From contig NZ_JAOCAH010000011.1 in assembly GCF_029839275.1 (NCBI RefSeq), positions 62,001 to 126,000 on the forward strand: 64,000 nucleotides of DNA, read 5' to 3'. The translations under genes and the position numbers were made by a program. This DNA is from Pseudomonas sp. GD03944. GTDB lineage: Bacteria; Pseudomonadota; Gammaproteobacteria; Pseudomonadales; Pseudomonadaceae. Numbering within the stretch: the stretch's first letter is position 1; each line of letters starts with the position of its first letter. A model generated the notes under the pieces. The model saw only the letters and a program-made list of their open reading frames with translations, was not told the DNA's origin and made no database searches. Below are positions 18,974-27,786 of the stretch, piece by piece.

Positions 18974-19025
18974 GATCGTTCTCACGCTCTGCGTGGGCAT
19001 GCATCCCGGACGCTCCGCGTCCGCT
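18974..19025 (+). repeat. double-palindrome intergenic repeat, copy 1
   Basis: GATCGTT followed by two palindromes, CACGCTCTGCGTG and GGACGCTCCGCGTCC. The same unit recurs at 22469, 52077, 52785 and 52943. It lies directly behind the metE stop codon and may act as a terminator or mRNA 3' stabiliser. Confidence 0.85.
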
Positions 19026-19031
19026 ACCACC

Positions 19032-21323
19032 TCACGCCAACTCGCTGCGCAGCTGACGCGCCGCCGCCACCATGTTGACCAGCGCCGCCTCGGTCTCCGG
19101 CCAGCCGCGGGTCTTCAGGCCGCAATCGGGGTTGATCCACAACCGCTCGGCCGGAATACGCTGGGCTGCCTTGCGCATCAGCTTGACCATCTCGGCGCTG
19201 TCCGGCACCCGAGGCGAGTGGATGTCGTACACACCCGGGCCTATGTCGTTGGGGTAGGCGAAAGCTTCGAAGGCCTCCAGCAATTCCATGTCCGAACGCG
19301 AGGTTTCGATGGTGATGACGTCGGCATCCATCGCCGCGATCGACTCGATCACGTCGTTGAACTCGCTGTAGCACATGTGAGTGTGGATCTGCGTTTCGTC
19401 GCGCACCCCGGAGGCGCACAGGCGGAAGGCCTCGGTGGCCCAATCCAGGTACTCAGACCATTGCGCCTTGCGCAGCGGCAGCCCTTCGCGGAACGCCGCC
19501 TCGTCGATTTGCACGATCTTGATCCCGGCGGCCTCCAGGTCCTGCACCTCGTCGCGAATGGCCAGGGCCAGTTGTCGCGCCTGCACCTCACGGCTGACGT
19601 CCTCGCGGGGGAAGGACCACATCAGCATGGTCACCGGGCCGGTCAGCATGCCCTTCATCACCTGTTTGGTCAGGCCCTGGGCGTAGCGAATCCATTCGAC
19701 GGTCATTGCCTGCGGGCGGCTCAGGTCGCCAACGATCACCGCCGGTTTCACGCAGCGCGAACCGTAACTCTGCACCCAGCCAAAGCGCGTGAACGCGTAA
19801 CCGTCCAGTTGCTCGGCGAAGTACTCGACCATGTCGTTGCGCTCGGCCTCGCCGTGCACCAGCACGTCCAGTCCCAGGCGCTCCTGGATCTCCACGGCAT
19901 GGCGAATTTCGCTGTGCATCGCCTCGGTGTATTCCGCCGCCGACAACTTGCCCTGCTTGAACGACTGGCGCGCCAGGCGGATCGCCGAGGTCTGCGGGAA
20001 GGAGCCGATGGTGGTGGTTGGCAGTGCCGGCAGTTGCAGGCGCGCACGCTGTTGTTCGATGCGCGTGGCAAAGGGCGATTGGCGCCGGCTGTCCGCCGGC
20101 ACCACGGCCGCCAGGCGTGCCTGCACCGCTGGTTTGTGGATGCGTGGCGAACGGCTGCGAGCGGTCTGTACCGCACGGCTGTCGGCCAGTGCCGCCTGCA
20201 CGTCGGCGGCCTGTGGCTGATCGACGGCCTTGGCCAACACCGCGACCTCGGCGCACTTCTGCACGGCAAAGGCCAGCCAGCTCTTCAGTTCAGCATCCAG
20301 CTGGTCTTCACGGCCCAGGTCCATCGGACTGTGCAGCAGCGAGCAGGAAGGTGCCACCCACAGGCGCTCGCCCAGCCGCTCATGGGCATGGCGCAAGACA
20401 TCGAGGGCTTTTTCCAGGTCGCAGCGCCAGACGTTGCGGCCGTTTACCAGCCCGAGTGACAGCACCTTGTACGCCGGTAGGCGATCGAGAATGGTCGGGT
20501 ACTGCTCCGGCGTCCGCACCAGGTCGATATGCAGGCCGTCCACCGGCAGGTTGGCCGCCAGGCCGAGGTTGTCTTCCAGGCCGCTGAAATAGGTGGCGAT
20601 CAGTTTCTTACCCGGCTCGCGCTGCAAGATGTTGTAGGCGCGCTCGAAGGCATTCTTCCAGTCCTGTGGCAGGTCGAGCACCAGGATCGGCTCATCGATC
20701 TGCACCCACTCCACGCCCTGCGCAGCCAGGCGCTGGAGAATCTCGCCATAGACCGGCAGCAGGCGGTCGAGCAGTTCCAGCTTGTCGAAGGCATCGCCCT
20801 TGGCCTTGCCCAGCCACAGATAAGTCAGCGGGCCGATCAGCACCGGCTTGACGGTGTGCCCCAGGGCGTGGGCTTCCGCGACCTCGTCGAACAGCTGTTC
20901 CCAGCTCAGCTGGAAGCGCTGGTCGACGCTGAACTCAGGGACCAGGTAGTGGTAGTTGGTGTCGAACCACTTGGTCATTTCCTGAGCATGGGCACCGCCG
21001 CAGCAGCTGCCATGGCTGACGCCACGGGCCATGGCGAACAGTGTGTCGAGGGTCGGCTTGCCACTGTGCGGGCGAAAGCGCTCGGGGATCACGCCAAAGC
21101 TCAGCGAGTGGGTCAGCACCTGGTCGTACCAGGCGAAGTCGCCCACCGGCAGCAGCTCGATGCCGGCGTCCTTCTGCAGCTGCCAGTGGGCAGCGCGCAG
21201 CTGGCGTCCCACTGCTTGCAGGCCGGCCTCATCCAGCTCGCCTTTCCAGTGCGCCTCGAGGGCCTTTTTCAGTTCGCGATCACGCCCGATGCGCGGAAAA
21301 CCTAGGGAATGAGAGACAGCCAT
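19032..21323 (-). CDS. metE: cobalamin-independent methionine synthase
   Basis: Transfers a methyl group from methyl-tetrahydropteroyl-triglutamate to homocysteine to make methionine. The 763-aa protein has the two-barrel MetE layout and opens with LGFPRIGRDRELKKALE. The zinc ligands are in HTHMCYSEFND (His and Cys) and NPDCGLKTR (Cys). It is divergent from metR with a MetR box between them, so it should be activated by MetR with homocysteine. The ATG at 21323 is preferred over one five codons upstream because it gives the family N-terminus. Confidence 0.96.
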   Translation of the reverse strand: MAVSHSLGFPRIGRDRELKKALEAHWKGELDEAGLQAVGRQLRAAHWQLQKDAGIELLPVGDFAWYDQVLTHSLSFGVIPERFRPHSGKPTLDTLFAMARGVSHGSCCGGAHAQEMTKWFDTNYHYLVPEFSVDQRFQLSWEQLFDEVAEAHALGHTVKPVLIGPLTYLWLGKAKGDAFDKLELLDRLLPVYGEILQRLAAQGVEWVQIDEPILVLDLPQDWKNAFERAYNILQREPGKKLIATYFSGLEDNLGLAANLPVDGLHIDLVRTPEQYPTILDRLPAYKVLSLGLVNGRNVWRCDLEKALDVLRHAHERLGERLWVAPSCSLLHSPMDLGREDQLDAELKSWLAFAVQKCAEVAVLAKAVDQPQAADVQAALADSRAVQTARSRSPRIHKPAVQARLAAVVPADSRRQSPFATRIEQQRARLQLPALPTTTIGSFPQTSAIRLARQSFKQGKLSAAEYTEAMHSEIRHAVEIQERLGLDVLVHGEAERNDMVEYFAEQLDGYAFTRFGWVQSYGSRCVKPAVIVGDLSRPQAMTVEWIRYAQGLTKQVMKGMLTGPVTMLMWSFPREDVSREVQARQLALAIRDEVQDLEAAGIKIVQIDEAAFREGLPLRKAQWSEYLDWATEAFRLCASGVRDETQIHTHMCYSEFNDVIESIAAMDADVITIETSRSDMELLEAFEAFAYPNDIGPGVYDIHSPRVPDSAEMVKLMRKAAQRIPAERLWINPDCGLKTRGWPETEAALVNMVAAARQLRSELA

Positions 21324-21434
21324 GTAAATACGCTCCATCAGATAAACAGAATGGGCGCATTCTCGGGGCCGAGCGATCGTGAGACAAACTCAACCTATTC
21401 GCTTTCATCTAGAGTTTCACTCATGTAGGCTGCA

Positions 21435-21447
21435 TGAATCATTTTCA
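21435..21447. promoter_or_regulatory. MetR binding site between metE and metR
   Basis: TGAATCATTTTCA fits the MetR consensus TGAANNNNNTTCA exactly, and the dyad extends outward (CATGAATCATTTTCATG). It lies 111 bp from the metE start and 70 bp from metR, a usual arrangement for divergent MetR control. Confidence 0.8.
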
Positions 21448-21517
21448 TGAAGAGCGCCAACCATCTTTCAAACGATTGATGGACGGCTCGCTGCTCTCCC
21501 TGCTCCAGAGGCCCGCC

Positions 21518-22438
21518 ATGCTCGAACTTCGCCACCTGAAAACCCTCCATGCCCTGCGCGAAAGCGAAAGCCTGGTGGACGCGGCCGAGCGCCTGCACTT
21601 GACCCAGTCGGCCCTGTCGCACCAGTTCAAGGAGCTGGAAGAACGCCTCGGCATGCAGCTGTTCGTGCGCAAGACCAAGCCCGTGCGCTTCACCAGCGCC
21701 GGCCTGCGCCTGCTGCAACTGTGCGACGCGGTGCTGCCGCTGCTGCGCAGTGCCGAACGCGACCTCTCGCGCCTGGCCGGCGGCACCGCCGGGCGCCTGC
21801 ACATGGCCATCGAATGCCACAGCTGCTTCCAGTGGCTGATGCCGACCATCGACCAGTTCCGCGACGCCTGGCCCGAGGTGGAACTGGACCTTGCCTCGGG
21901 CTTCTCCTTCGCCCCGCTGCCGGCCCTGGCCCGCGGCGACCTGGACCTGGTGGTGACCTCCGACCCGCTGGAGCTGGCCGGCATCACCTACGTGCCGCTG
22001 TTCACCTACGAGGCCATGCTCGCCGTGGCCAACCAGCACCCGCTGGCGAGCAAATCGTCGATCCAGCCCGAAGACCTGGCCAGCGAAACCCTCATCACCT
22101 ACCCGGTGGAGCGCGATCGCCTGGACATCTTCACCCGCTTCCTCGAACCGGCCGACGTCGAACCGGCCCAGGTCCGCACCTCGGAACTGACCGTGATGAT
22201 GATGCAGCTGGTGGCCAGCGGGCGCGGCGTGTGCGGGCTGCCCAACTGGGCGCTGCACGAATACAGCTCGCGCGGCTACGTGACCGCCAAGCGCCTGGGC
22301 GACAAGGGGCTGTTCGCCACGCTGTATGCCGGCATCCGCACCGACATGCTCGACGCGCCGTTCATGCGCGACTTCCTGCTGACCGCCAAGGACACCTCCT
22401 TCGCCAACCTCGAAGGCGTCAGCGTGGCGCGCAGCTGA
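21518..22438 (+). CDS. metR: LysR-type activator MetR
   Basis: A 306-aa LysR-family regulator that activates metE with homocysteine as co-effector. The N-terminus LELRHLKTLHALRESESL and helix-turn-helix LTQSALSHQFKELEERLG closely follow known MetR proteins. The ATG at 21518 gives that N-terminus; the frame is open upstream to 21434 but would overlap the MetR box. Divergent from metE. Confidence 0.93.
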   Translation: MLELRHLKTLHALRESESLVDAAERLHLTQSALSHQFKELEERLGMQLFVRKTKPVRFTSAGLRLLQLCDAVLPLLRSAERDLSRLAGGTAGRLHMAIECHSCFQWLMPTIDQFRDAWPEVELDLASGFSFAPLPALARGDLDLVVTSDPLELAGITYVPLFTYEAMLAVANQHPLASKSSIQPEDLASETLITYPVERDRLDIFTRFLEPADVEPAQVRTSELTVMMMQLVASGRGVCGLPNWALHEYSSRGYVTAKRLGDKGLFATLYAGIRTDMLDAPFMRDFLLTAKDTSFANLEGVSVARS

Positions 22439-22468
22439 GCCCACTTATTCGCCGTCCCTTCTACCGCT

Positions 22469-22519
22469 GGGACGCGGAGCGTCCGGGGATGCATTCCCAC
22501 GCGGAGCGTGGGAACGATC
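22469..22519 (-). repeat. double-palindrome intergenic repeat, copy 2
   Basis: Inverse orientation of the unit at 18974: GGACGCGGAGCGTCC then CCCACGCGGAGCGTGGG and AACGATC. It lies between metR and the GST gene. Confidence 0.85.
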
Positions 22520-22605
22520 AAAACCAAAGCACGGCGCGGCAGGACTCGGCGGTCACCGCGCCAGGCCCTACACTGCCGGTCCACTTCACCGAGGCACGGT
22601 CGACG

Positions 22606-23349
22606 ATGCGCACGCTCTACCAGTTTCCGATCTCCCACTACTGCGAGAAAACCCGCTGGCACCTCGACCACAAGGGCCTCGACTTCAACGTCGACAACCT
22701 CTTCCCCGGCCTGCACCGCCTGAAGAGCAAGCGCCTGGCGGGCATCGTCACCCTGCCGATCCTGCGTGACGGCGACACCGTGATCGGCGACTCCACGCAG
22801 ATCGCCCTGTACCTCGAAGCCCAGTACCCGGATTCGCCCCTGCTGCCGCAAGACCCGGCGCAACGGGCCGAGGTACTGGAACTGGAAGAGCAGTTCGACC
22901 GCCTCGGCGTGCACGTGCGCCGCTGGCTGTACGGCCAGATCAGGCAGTGGGACTCGGTGATGCACGCCATGCTCAAGGTCTACCGGCCACTGTTCGGCCT
23001 GCGCGACCTGATGAAGCCGCTGCTGATCGGCGGCGTGCAGCAACTCTACGGCGTCACCCCGCAGCGGGTGGCCAAGTCGCAAAGCGAACTGCTCGACGGC
23101 CTGGCGCTGATCGAATCGCGCATCCAGGGCGACCCGTCGCGCTACCTGGTGGGCGAGCGCCTGACCCTGGCCGACATCAGCGCCGCCGCCCTCTTCGCCC
23201 CGCTGTTCACCCCACCGGGCACGCCCTGGCACGAGATCAGCGGCCACGACGCCGCGACCCAATCCTTCCTCGACGACCTGCACGCCCACCCCGCCGGGCA
23301 ATGGGTGCTGCAGCGCTACGCCCAGGACCGCCAGCGACGCGGCGAATGA
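22606..23349 (+). CDS. glutathione S-transferase family protein
   Basis: A 247-aa protein. The N-terminal thioredoxin-like domain contains FPISHYCEKTRWHLDHKG, with an SxYC site like those of stringent-starvation and omega-type GSTs. It also has the cis-proline TLPIL and the glutathione-contact GDSTQIALYLE. The C-terminal half is the helical GST domain. The ATG at 22606 follows a GAGG; the frame is open far upstream only as an accident of high GC. Its stop overlaps the next start (ATGA), coupling it to the Sel1/SEC-C gene. Confidence 0.85.
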   Translation: MRTLYQFPISHYCEKTRWHLDHKGLDFNVDNLFPGLHRLKSKRLAGIVTLPILRDGDTVIGDSTQIALYLEAQYPDSPLLPQDPAQRAEVLELEEQFDRLGVHVRRWLYGQIRQWDSVMHAMLKVYRPLFGLRDLMKPLLIGGVQQLYGVTPQRVAKSQSELLDGLALIESRIQGDPSRYLVGERLTLADISAAALFAPLFTPPGTPWHEISGHDAATQSFLDDLHAHPAGQWVLQRYAQDRQRRGE

Positions 23350-25022
23350 AGATGAACGACGTCGAATTTGCGTTCAGCGCATCCGAGCGGATTGGCCGGC
23401 TGTACCGAGATGGCAAGCGCTTCAGCAGTGAAACGCCGATTCAGGCCCTCTCTTCGTTGCGCGGTCTGGCATCGGCGTTCTGCGACCTCCTGGACCGCGA
23501 CCTCGAAGGCCAGAGCACTGACACGAAAATCAGGTCGCTCCACGCGCGCGGCATGCTTACGCCAGCAGCACGCAGTCATCTGCGAACCCTTCAACGCAAT
23601 GGCAACCGGGCTTGCCACCCGGAAAGCTATGACTTCGAGACACATGATTTTCCGGCCATGGCCCAGGAAACGCTCATCGCAGCCCGCGGCTTGATCGAGC
23701 AATTCTTCCATTTGAGCCACCAGGACGTTCCCGAGTACGAAGTGGCTATCCTCGAGTCCGACGGCCTCAGGGACATGTGCTACAGCGCCATGATCGAAGC
23801 GACTCCTGAGGCCATGCACCAGGCGGGCATCTACTTCAAGGAGAAAGCCGATCAACTCGCCGAAAAAGACTGGTTTCAAAAAGAAGATGGCTACGGCATG
23901 GCATCCCGGGCACATATCGAGCAAGCGATGTTCTGGTTCAAACAGGGCGCGAATGATCGACACCCCGACTGCATGTACCAGTACGGCCTGTACCTGGCGA
24001 GCCATCAGGGCGATAACCAGGAGCGACGCACCGAAGGCGAGCGCCTGATTGCCCATGCCACCTCGATGGACCATGCGGATGCCTTGGTCTACGTAGCCCA
24101 CGGGCATCTCACCGGCCGCGGCATCTTCGATGAAGACCTGCCGTACGCGCGGGAACTCTATGAGCAGGCGGCCAGGCAGGATCACCCGGAAGCCCTCAGC
24201 CAACTGGGGATCATTCACGCCAAGGGGATCGGCTGTGACATCGACCCGATAGCCGCCGCGCAGTACATCCAGCGCGCCGCCGAAGCCGGTTACCCCACCG
24301 CGCAATACAACCTGTTCGTGCTCTATCAGGCCGGCGCAGGCGTCGAACGCAACACCGATACGGCCGTCAAATGGCTCACCGATGCGGCCAACCAGGCGTA
24401 CCCGGACGCCCTGTTCCAGTTGGGGATTCTGACTCAACAGGGGCGCATCGAGGGCCAGGGCATTTCCCAGGCCTTCAGGCTCTACGAGCGCTGCCTTGCG
24501 TTTCCCGCGTTTCAATCGCGCGCGGCGATGGTGGCGGCCGAACTGACCCTCACCACGGACGATAGCGTGACAGGCTGGGTGCGCGCGGCGCACTACCTGT
24601 TGACGGTCTACGAGGCCATCGACCGCGAGGGCGACTGTCACAACCTGAGGGATACCTGCCTGGCATATTCGGAAAAGGTGCTTGGCACGCTCCGAAGGCA
24701 TATCAGCCGCTTCGGACCGGACCCGCGCCTGCAACTGAGTGACCTGTTGGTGTGCTTGCAGTTCGACGAGCGCGGCGTTCCGACCCCAGGCAAACATCTC
24801 TCCGAATTGAGTGCCCTGCTGGAGCGCGCCGCCTTTCACGACGCCACGGCCGTTAATACGCTGCTCCACCTGGCCGGTATCGAGCCCCTCAAACATCCCC
24901 ACAACGCACTGGCCGCTACACGGCATCAGCCAATAATCGCCCAGGGCACGACCAGACCCGGCCGAAACGATCCCTGTTCCTGCGGCTCGGGGCAGAAATA
25001 CAAGAAGTGCTGCGGAGCCTGA
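23346..25022 (+). CDS. Sel1-repeat protein with N-terminal helical domain and C-terminal SEC-C zinc motif
   Basis: A 558-aa protein. Residues 1 to about 130 are a helical domain that resembles DUF4145-type modules. Residues about 140-430 carry Sel1-like repeats (for example HPEALSQLGIIHAKGIGCDI and YPTAQYNLFVLYQAGAGVER). The last 25 residues form a SEC-C zinc-binding motif (RNDPCSCGSGQKYKKCCGA). Sel1 arrays bind partner proteins, and SEC-C motifs occur on SecA and on many accessory proteins. It is translationally coupled to the GST gene. The role is not known. Confidence 0.7.
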   Translation: MKMNDVEFAFSASERIGRLYRDGKRFSSETPIQALSSLRGLASAFCDLLDRDLEGQSTDTKIRSLHARGMLTPAARSHLRTLQRNGNRACHPESYDFETHDFPAMAQETLIAARGLIEQFFHLSHQDVPEYEVAILESDGLRDMCYSAMIEATPEAMHQAGIYFKEKADQLAEKDWFQKEDGYGMASRAHIEQAMFWFKQGANDRHPDCMYQYGLYLASHQGDNQERRTEGERLIAHATSMDHADALVYVAHGHLTGRGIFDEDLPYARELYEQAARQDHPEALSQLGIIHAKGIGCDIDPIAAAQYIQRAAEAGYPTAQYNLFVLYQAGAGVERNTDTAVKWLTDAANQAYPDALFQLGILTQQGRIEGQGISQAFRLYERCLAFPAFQSRAAMVAAELTLTTDDSVTGWVRAAHYLLTVYEAIDREGDCHNLRDTCLAYSEKVLGTLRRHISRFGPDPRLQLSDLLVCLQFDERGVPTPGKHLSELSALLERAAFHDATAVNTLLHLAGIEPLKHPHNALAATRHQPIIAQGTTRPGRNDPCSCGSGQKYKKCCGA

Positions 25023-25123
25023 AACCGCGGCACCAATACCGTCTGCAGCCGCGCACGACGCGAGTCCGAACCTATTGCGCCCCCTGGCGTTCTAAGCTCT
25101 ACCAAGCTGCCAAGGGGGGATTC

Positions 25124-26131
25124 ATGGATCTGGTCGTCGCCCGTCCCGAAGGGCTCTACTGCCCGCCCGGTGATTTCTACATCGACCCATGGCGGCCGGT
25201 GGAACGGTCGATCATCACCCACGCCCATGGCGACCACGCCCGCCGTGGCAACGGCCACTACCTCGCGGCTGCTCCCGGCGAAGGCATCCTGCGTTCGCGC
25301 CTGGGCGAGGACATCCGCCTGCAGACCCTGCCGTACGGCGAGCGCCTCGAACACCACGGCGTCACCCTGAGTTTTCACCCCGCCGGGCATGTGCTCGGCT
25401 CGACCCAGGTGCGCCTGGAATACCAGGGCGAAGTCTGGGTCGCCTCCGGGGACTACAAGGTCGAGCCGGACGGCACCTGCGCCCCGTTCGAGCCGGTGCG
25501 TTGCCACACCTTCATCACCGAATCCACCTTCGGCCTGCCGATCTACCGCTGGCAGCCGCAAGCGAACATTTTCGCCGGCATCGATGCCTGGTGGCGCGAC
25601 AACGCGGCTGCCGGCAAAGCCAGCGTGTTGTTCGCCTATTCCTTCGGCAAGGCGCAACGCATCCTGCATGGCATCGACGCCAGCATCGGGCCGATTCTCG
25701 TGCACGGTGCCGTCGAGCCGCTGAACGAGGTATACCGCGCCGGCGGTGTGCACCTGCCACCCACCCGGTACGCCGGCGATATCGCCAAGAACGACCCGCT
25801 GCTGCGCCAGGCGCTGATCCTCGCGCCGCCTTCGGCCGGTGGCAGCACCTGGATGCGCCGTTTCGGCGACTACAGCGACGCCTTCGCCAGCGGCTGGATG
25901 CTGCTGCGCGGCACCCGCCGGCGGCGCGGCGTGGACCGTGGTTTCGCCCTCTCCGACCACGCCGACTGGCCGGGCCTGCTGTGGGCCATCGAGCAGACCG
26001 GCGCCGAGCGGGTGATGGTCACCCACGGCCAGGTCAACGTGATGGTGCGCCACCTGCGTGAGCAGGGCCTGGACGCCCGTGCCTTCCAGACCGAATACGG
26101 CGAGGAAGACGACGTGGAGCCCACCCCATGA
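25124..26131 (+). CDS. ligase-associated DNA exonuclease (metallo-beta-lactamase fold)
   Basis: A 335-aa MBL/beta-CASP-type nuclease, the first gene of the conserved exonuclease-ligase-Lhr-PdeM repair operon. The metal site THAHGDHARRG (H33, H35, D37, H38) and later GHVLGSTQV, SGDY and FALSDHADW motifs match the family. The ATG at 25124 is used because the protein then begins at the first conserved block. Its stop overlaps the ligase start by four bases. Confidence 0.9.
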   Translation: MDLVVARPEGLYCPPGDFYIDPWRPVERSIITHAHGDHARRGNGHYLAAAPGEGILRSRLGEDIRLQTLPYGERLEHHGVTLSFHPAGHVLGSTQVRLEYQGEVWVASGDYKVEPDGTCAPFEPVRCHTFITESTFGLPIYRWQPQANIFAGIDAWWRDNAAAGKASVLFAYSFGKAQRILHGIDASIGPILVHGAVEPLNEVYRAGGVHLPPTRYAGDIAKNDPLLRQALILAPPSAGGSTWMRRFGDYSDAFASGWMLLRGTRRRRGVDRGFALSDHADWPGLLWAIEQTGAERVMVTHGQVNVMVRHLREQGLDARAFQTEYGEEDDVEPTP

Positions 26132-27786
26132 AGGCCTTCGCCGAACTCTACGCCCGGCTGGACGCCACCACCTCGAGCAACGCCAAGCTGCAGGCCATGC
26201 AGGACTATTTCGCCGAGGCGCCGCCGGCCGACGCCGCCTGGGCGGTGTACTTCCTGGCAGGCGGCCGGCCGCGTCAAGTCGTACCGACCCGGGTGCTGCG
26301 CGAGCTGGCCACGCAACTGGCCGGGCTGCCGGACTGGCTGTTCGAAGAGAGCTACCAGGCCGTGGGCGACCTGGCGGAAACCATCGCCCTGCTGCTGCCC
26401 GAATCGCAGCACGCCTCCGACGACGGCCTGGCCTGGTGGCTGGAAGAACAGCTGCTGCCCCTGCGCGGCCTGCCGCCCGCGGAGCTGGCCGAGCGCCTGC
26501 CGCCGCTGTGGGCGCAGCTCGACCGGCAGAGCCTGATGGTCAGCCTCAAGCTGCTCACCGGCGCCTTCCGCGTTGGTGTGTCCAAGCTGCTGGTGACCCG
26601 CGCCCTGGCCGGCCTGGCGCAGGTCGATGCCAAGCGCGTGGCGCAGCGTATGGTCGGCTACACCGACCTGTCGCACCGGCCCACGGCGCAGCGCTACCTG
26701 GCGCTGATCGCCGCCGAGTCGGATGACGAACACGCCCAGCGTGGCGGCCAGCCCTACCCGTTCTTTCTCGCCCACCCGTTGCAGGTGCCGCTGGAGCAGT
26801 TCGACGCGCAGCTGGGGCCGGCCAGCGACTGGCTGGTGGAGTGGAAGTGGGACGGCATCCGCGCGCAACTGGTGAAACGCGACGGCCGCCTGTGGCTGTG
26901 GTCCCGGGGCGAGGAGCTGATCACCGAGCGCTTCCCCGAGCTGCACGAACTGGCCGATGCCCTGCCGGACGGCACCGTACTGGATGGCGAGCTGGTGGCC
27001 TGGAAGGAACCCGCCGCCGACAGCGACACGGTGTTCGGCATCCAGCCCTTCGCCCTGCTGCAACAGCGCATCGGCCGCAAGACGTTGAGCAGGAAGCTGC
27101 TGGAAGACGTGCCCGCAGCGCTGCTGGCCTACGACCTGCTGGAGTGGCGCGGCGAAGACTGGCGTTCACGCCCCCAGGACGAGCGCCGCGAGCGCCTGGA
27201 ACTGCTGGTGGCCGAGGTCGGCGATGCGCGTTTGCAGCTGTCGCCACAGCTCACCGGCAGCGACTGGGCCGACCTCGCCCGCCAGCGCGAAGCCTCCCGG
27301 CAACTGGGGGTGGAAGGCATGATGCTCAAGCGCCGCGACTCGCTGTACGGGGTGGGCCGCACCCGCGACCTGGGCCTGTGGTGGAAGTGGAAGATCGACC
27401 CGTTCAGCGTCGACGCGGTGCTGATCTACGCCCAGCGCGGCCACGGCCGCCGCGCCAGCCTGTACAGCGACTACACCTTCGCCGTATGGGACGACTCCGC
27501 ACCCGGCGAGCGGGTGCTGGTGCCCTTCGCCAAGGCCTATTCCGGGCTCACCGACGAGGAGATGCGCAAGGTCGATGCGATCATCCGCAAGACCACCGTG
27601 GAGAAATTCGGCCCGGTGCGCAGCGTCACCCCGACCCTGGTGTTCGAGCTGGGCTTCGAGGGCATCGCCCTGTCCAAGCGGCACAAGAGCGGCGTGGCCG
27701 TACGCTTCCCGCGGATGCTGCGCTGGCGCACCGACAAACAGGTGGAGGACGCCGACACCCTGGCCACGCTGCAGGGCCTGCTCTGA
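26128..27786 (+). CDS. ATP-dependent DNA ligase of the Lhr-Core repair cluster
   Basis: A 552-aa ATP-dependent ligase with three domains: an N-terminal helical DNA-binding domain, a nucleotidyltransferase domain and a C-terminal OB fold. The adenylated lysine is K240 in EWKWDGIR. LDGELVAWK, EGMMLKRRDSLYGVGR and WWKWKIDP are the later motifs. It is distinct from the NAD-dependent replicative LigA. Overlaps of a few bases with both neighbours show a translationally coupled operon. Confidence 0.93.
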   Translation: MKAFAELYARLDATTSSNAKLQAMQDYFAEAPPADAAWAVYFLAGGRPRQVVPTRVLRELATQLAGLPDWLFEESYQAVGDLAETIALLLPESQHASDDGLAWWLEEQLLPLRGLPPAELAERLPPLWAQLDRQSLMVSLKLLTGAFRVGVSKLLVTRALAGLAQVDAKRVAQRMVGYTDLSHRPTAQRYLALIAAESDDEHAQRGGQPYPFFLAHPLQVPLEQFDAQLGPASDWLVEWKWDGIRAQLVKRDGRLWLWSRGEELITERFPELHELADALPDGTVLDGELVAWKEPAADSDTVFGIQPFALLQQRIGRKTLSRKLLEDVPAALLAYDLLEWRGEDWRSRPQDERRERLELLVAEVGDARLQLSPQLTGSDWADLARQREASRQLGVEGMMLKRRDSLYGVGRTRDLGLWWKWKIDPFSVDAVLIYAQRGHGRRASLYSDYTFAVWDDSAPGERVLVPFAKAYSGLTDEEMRKVDAIIRKTTVEKFGPVRSVTPTLVFELGFEGIALSKRHKSGVAVRFPRMLRWRTDKQVEDADTLATLQGLL

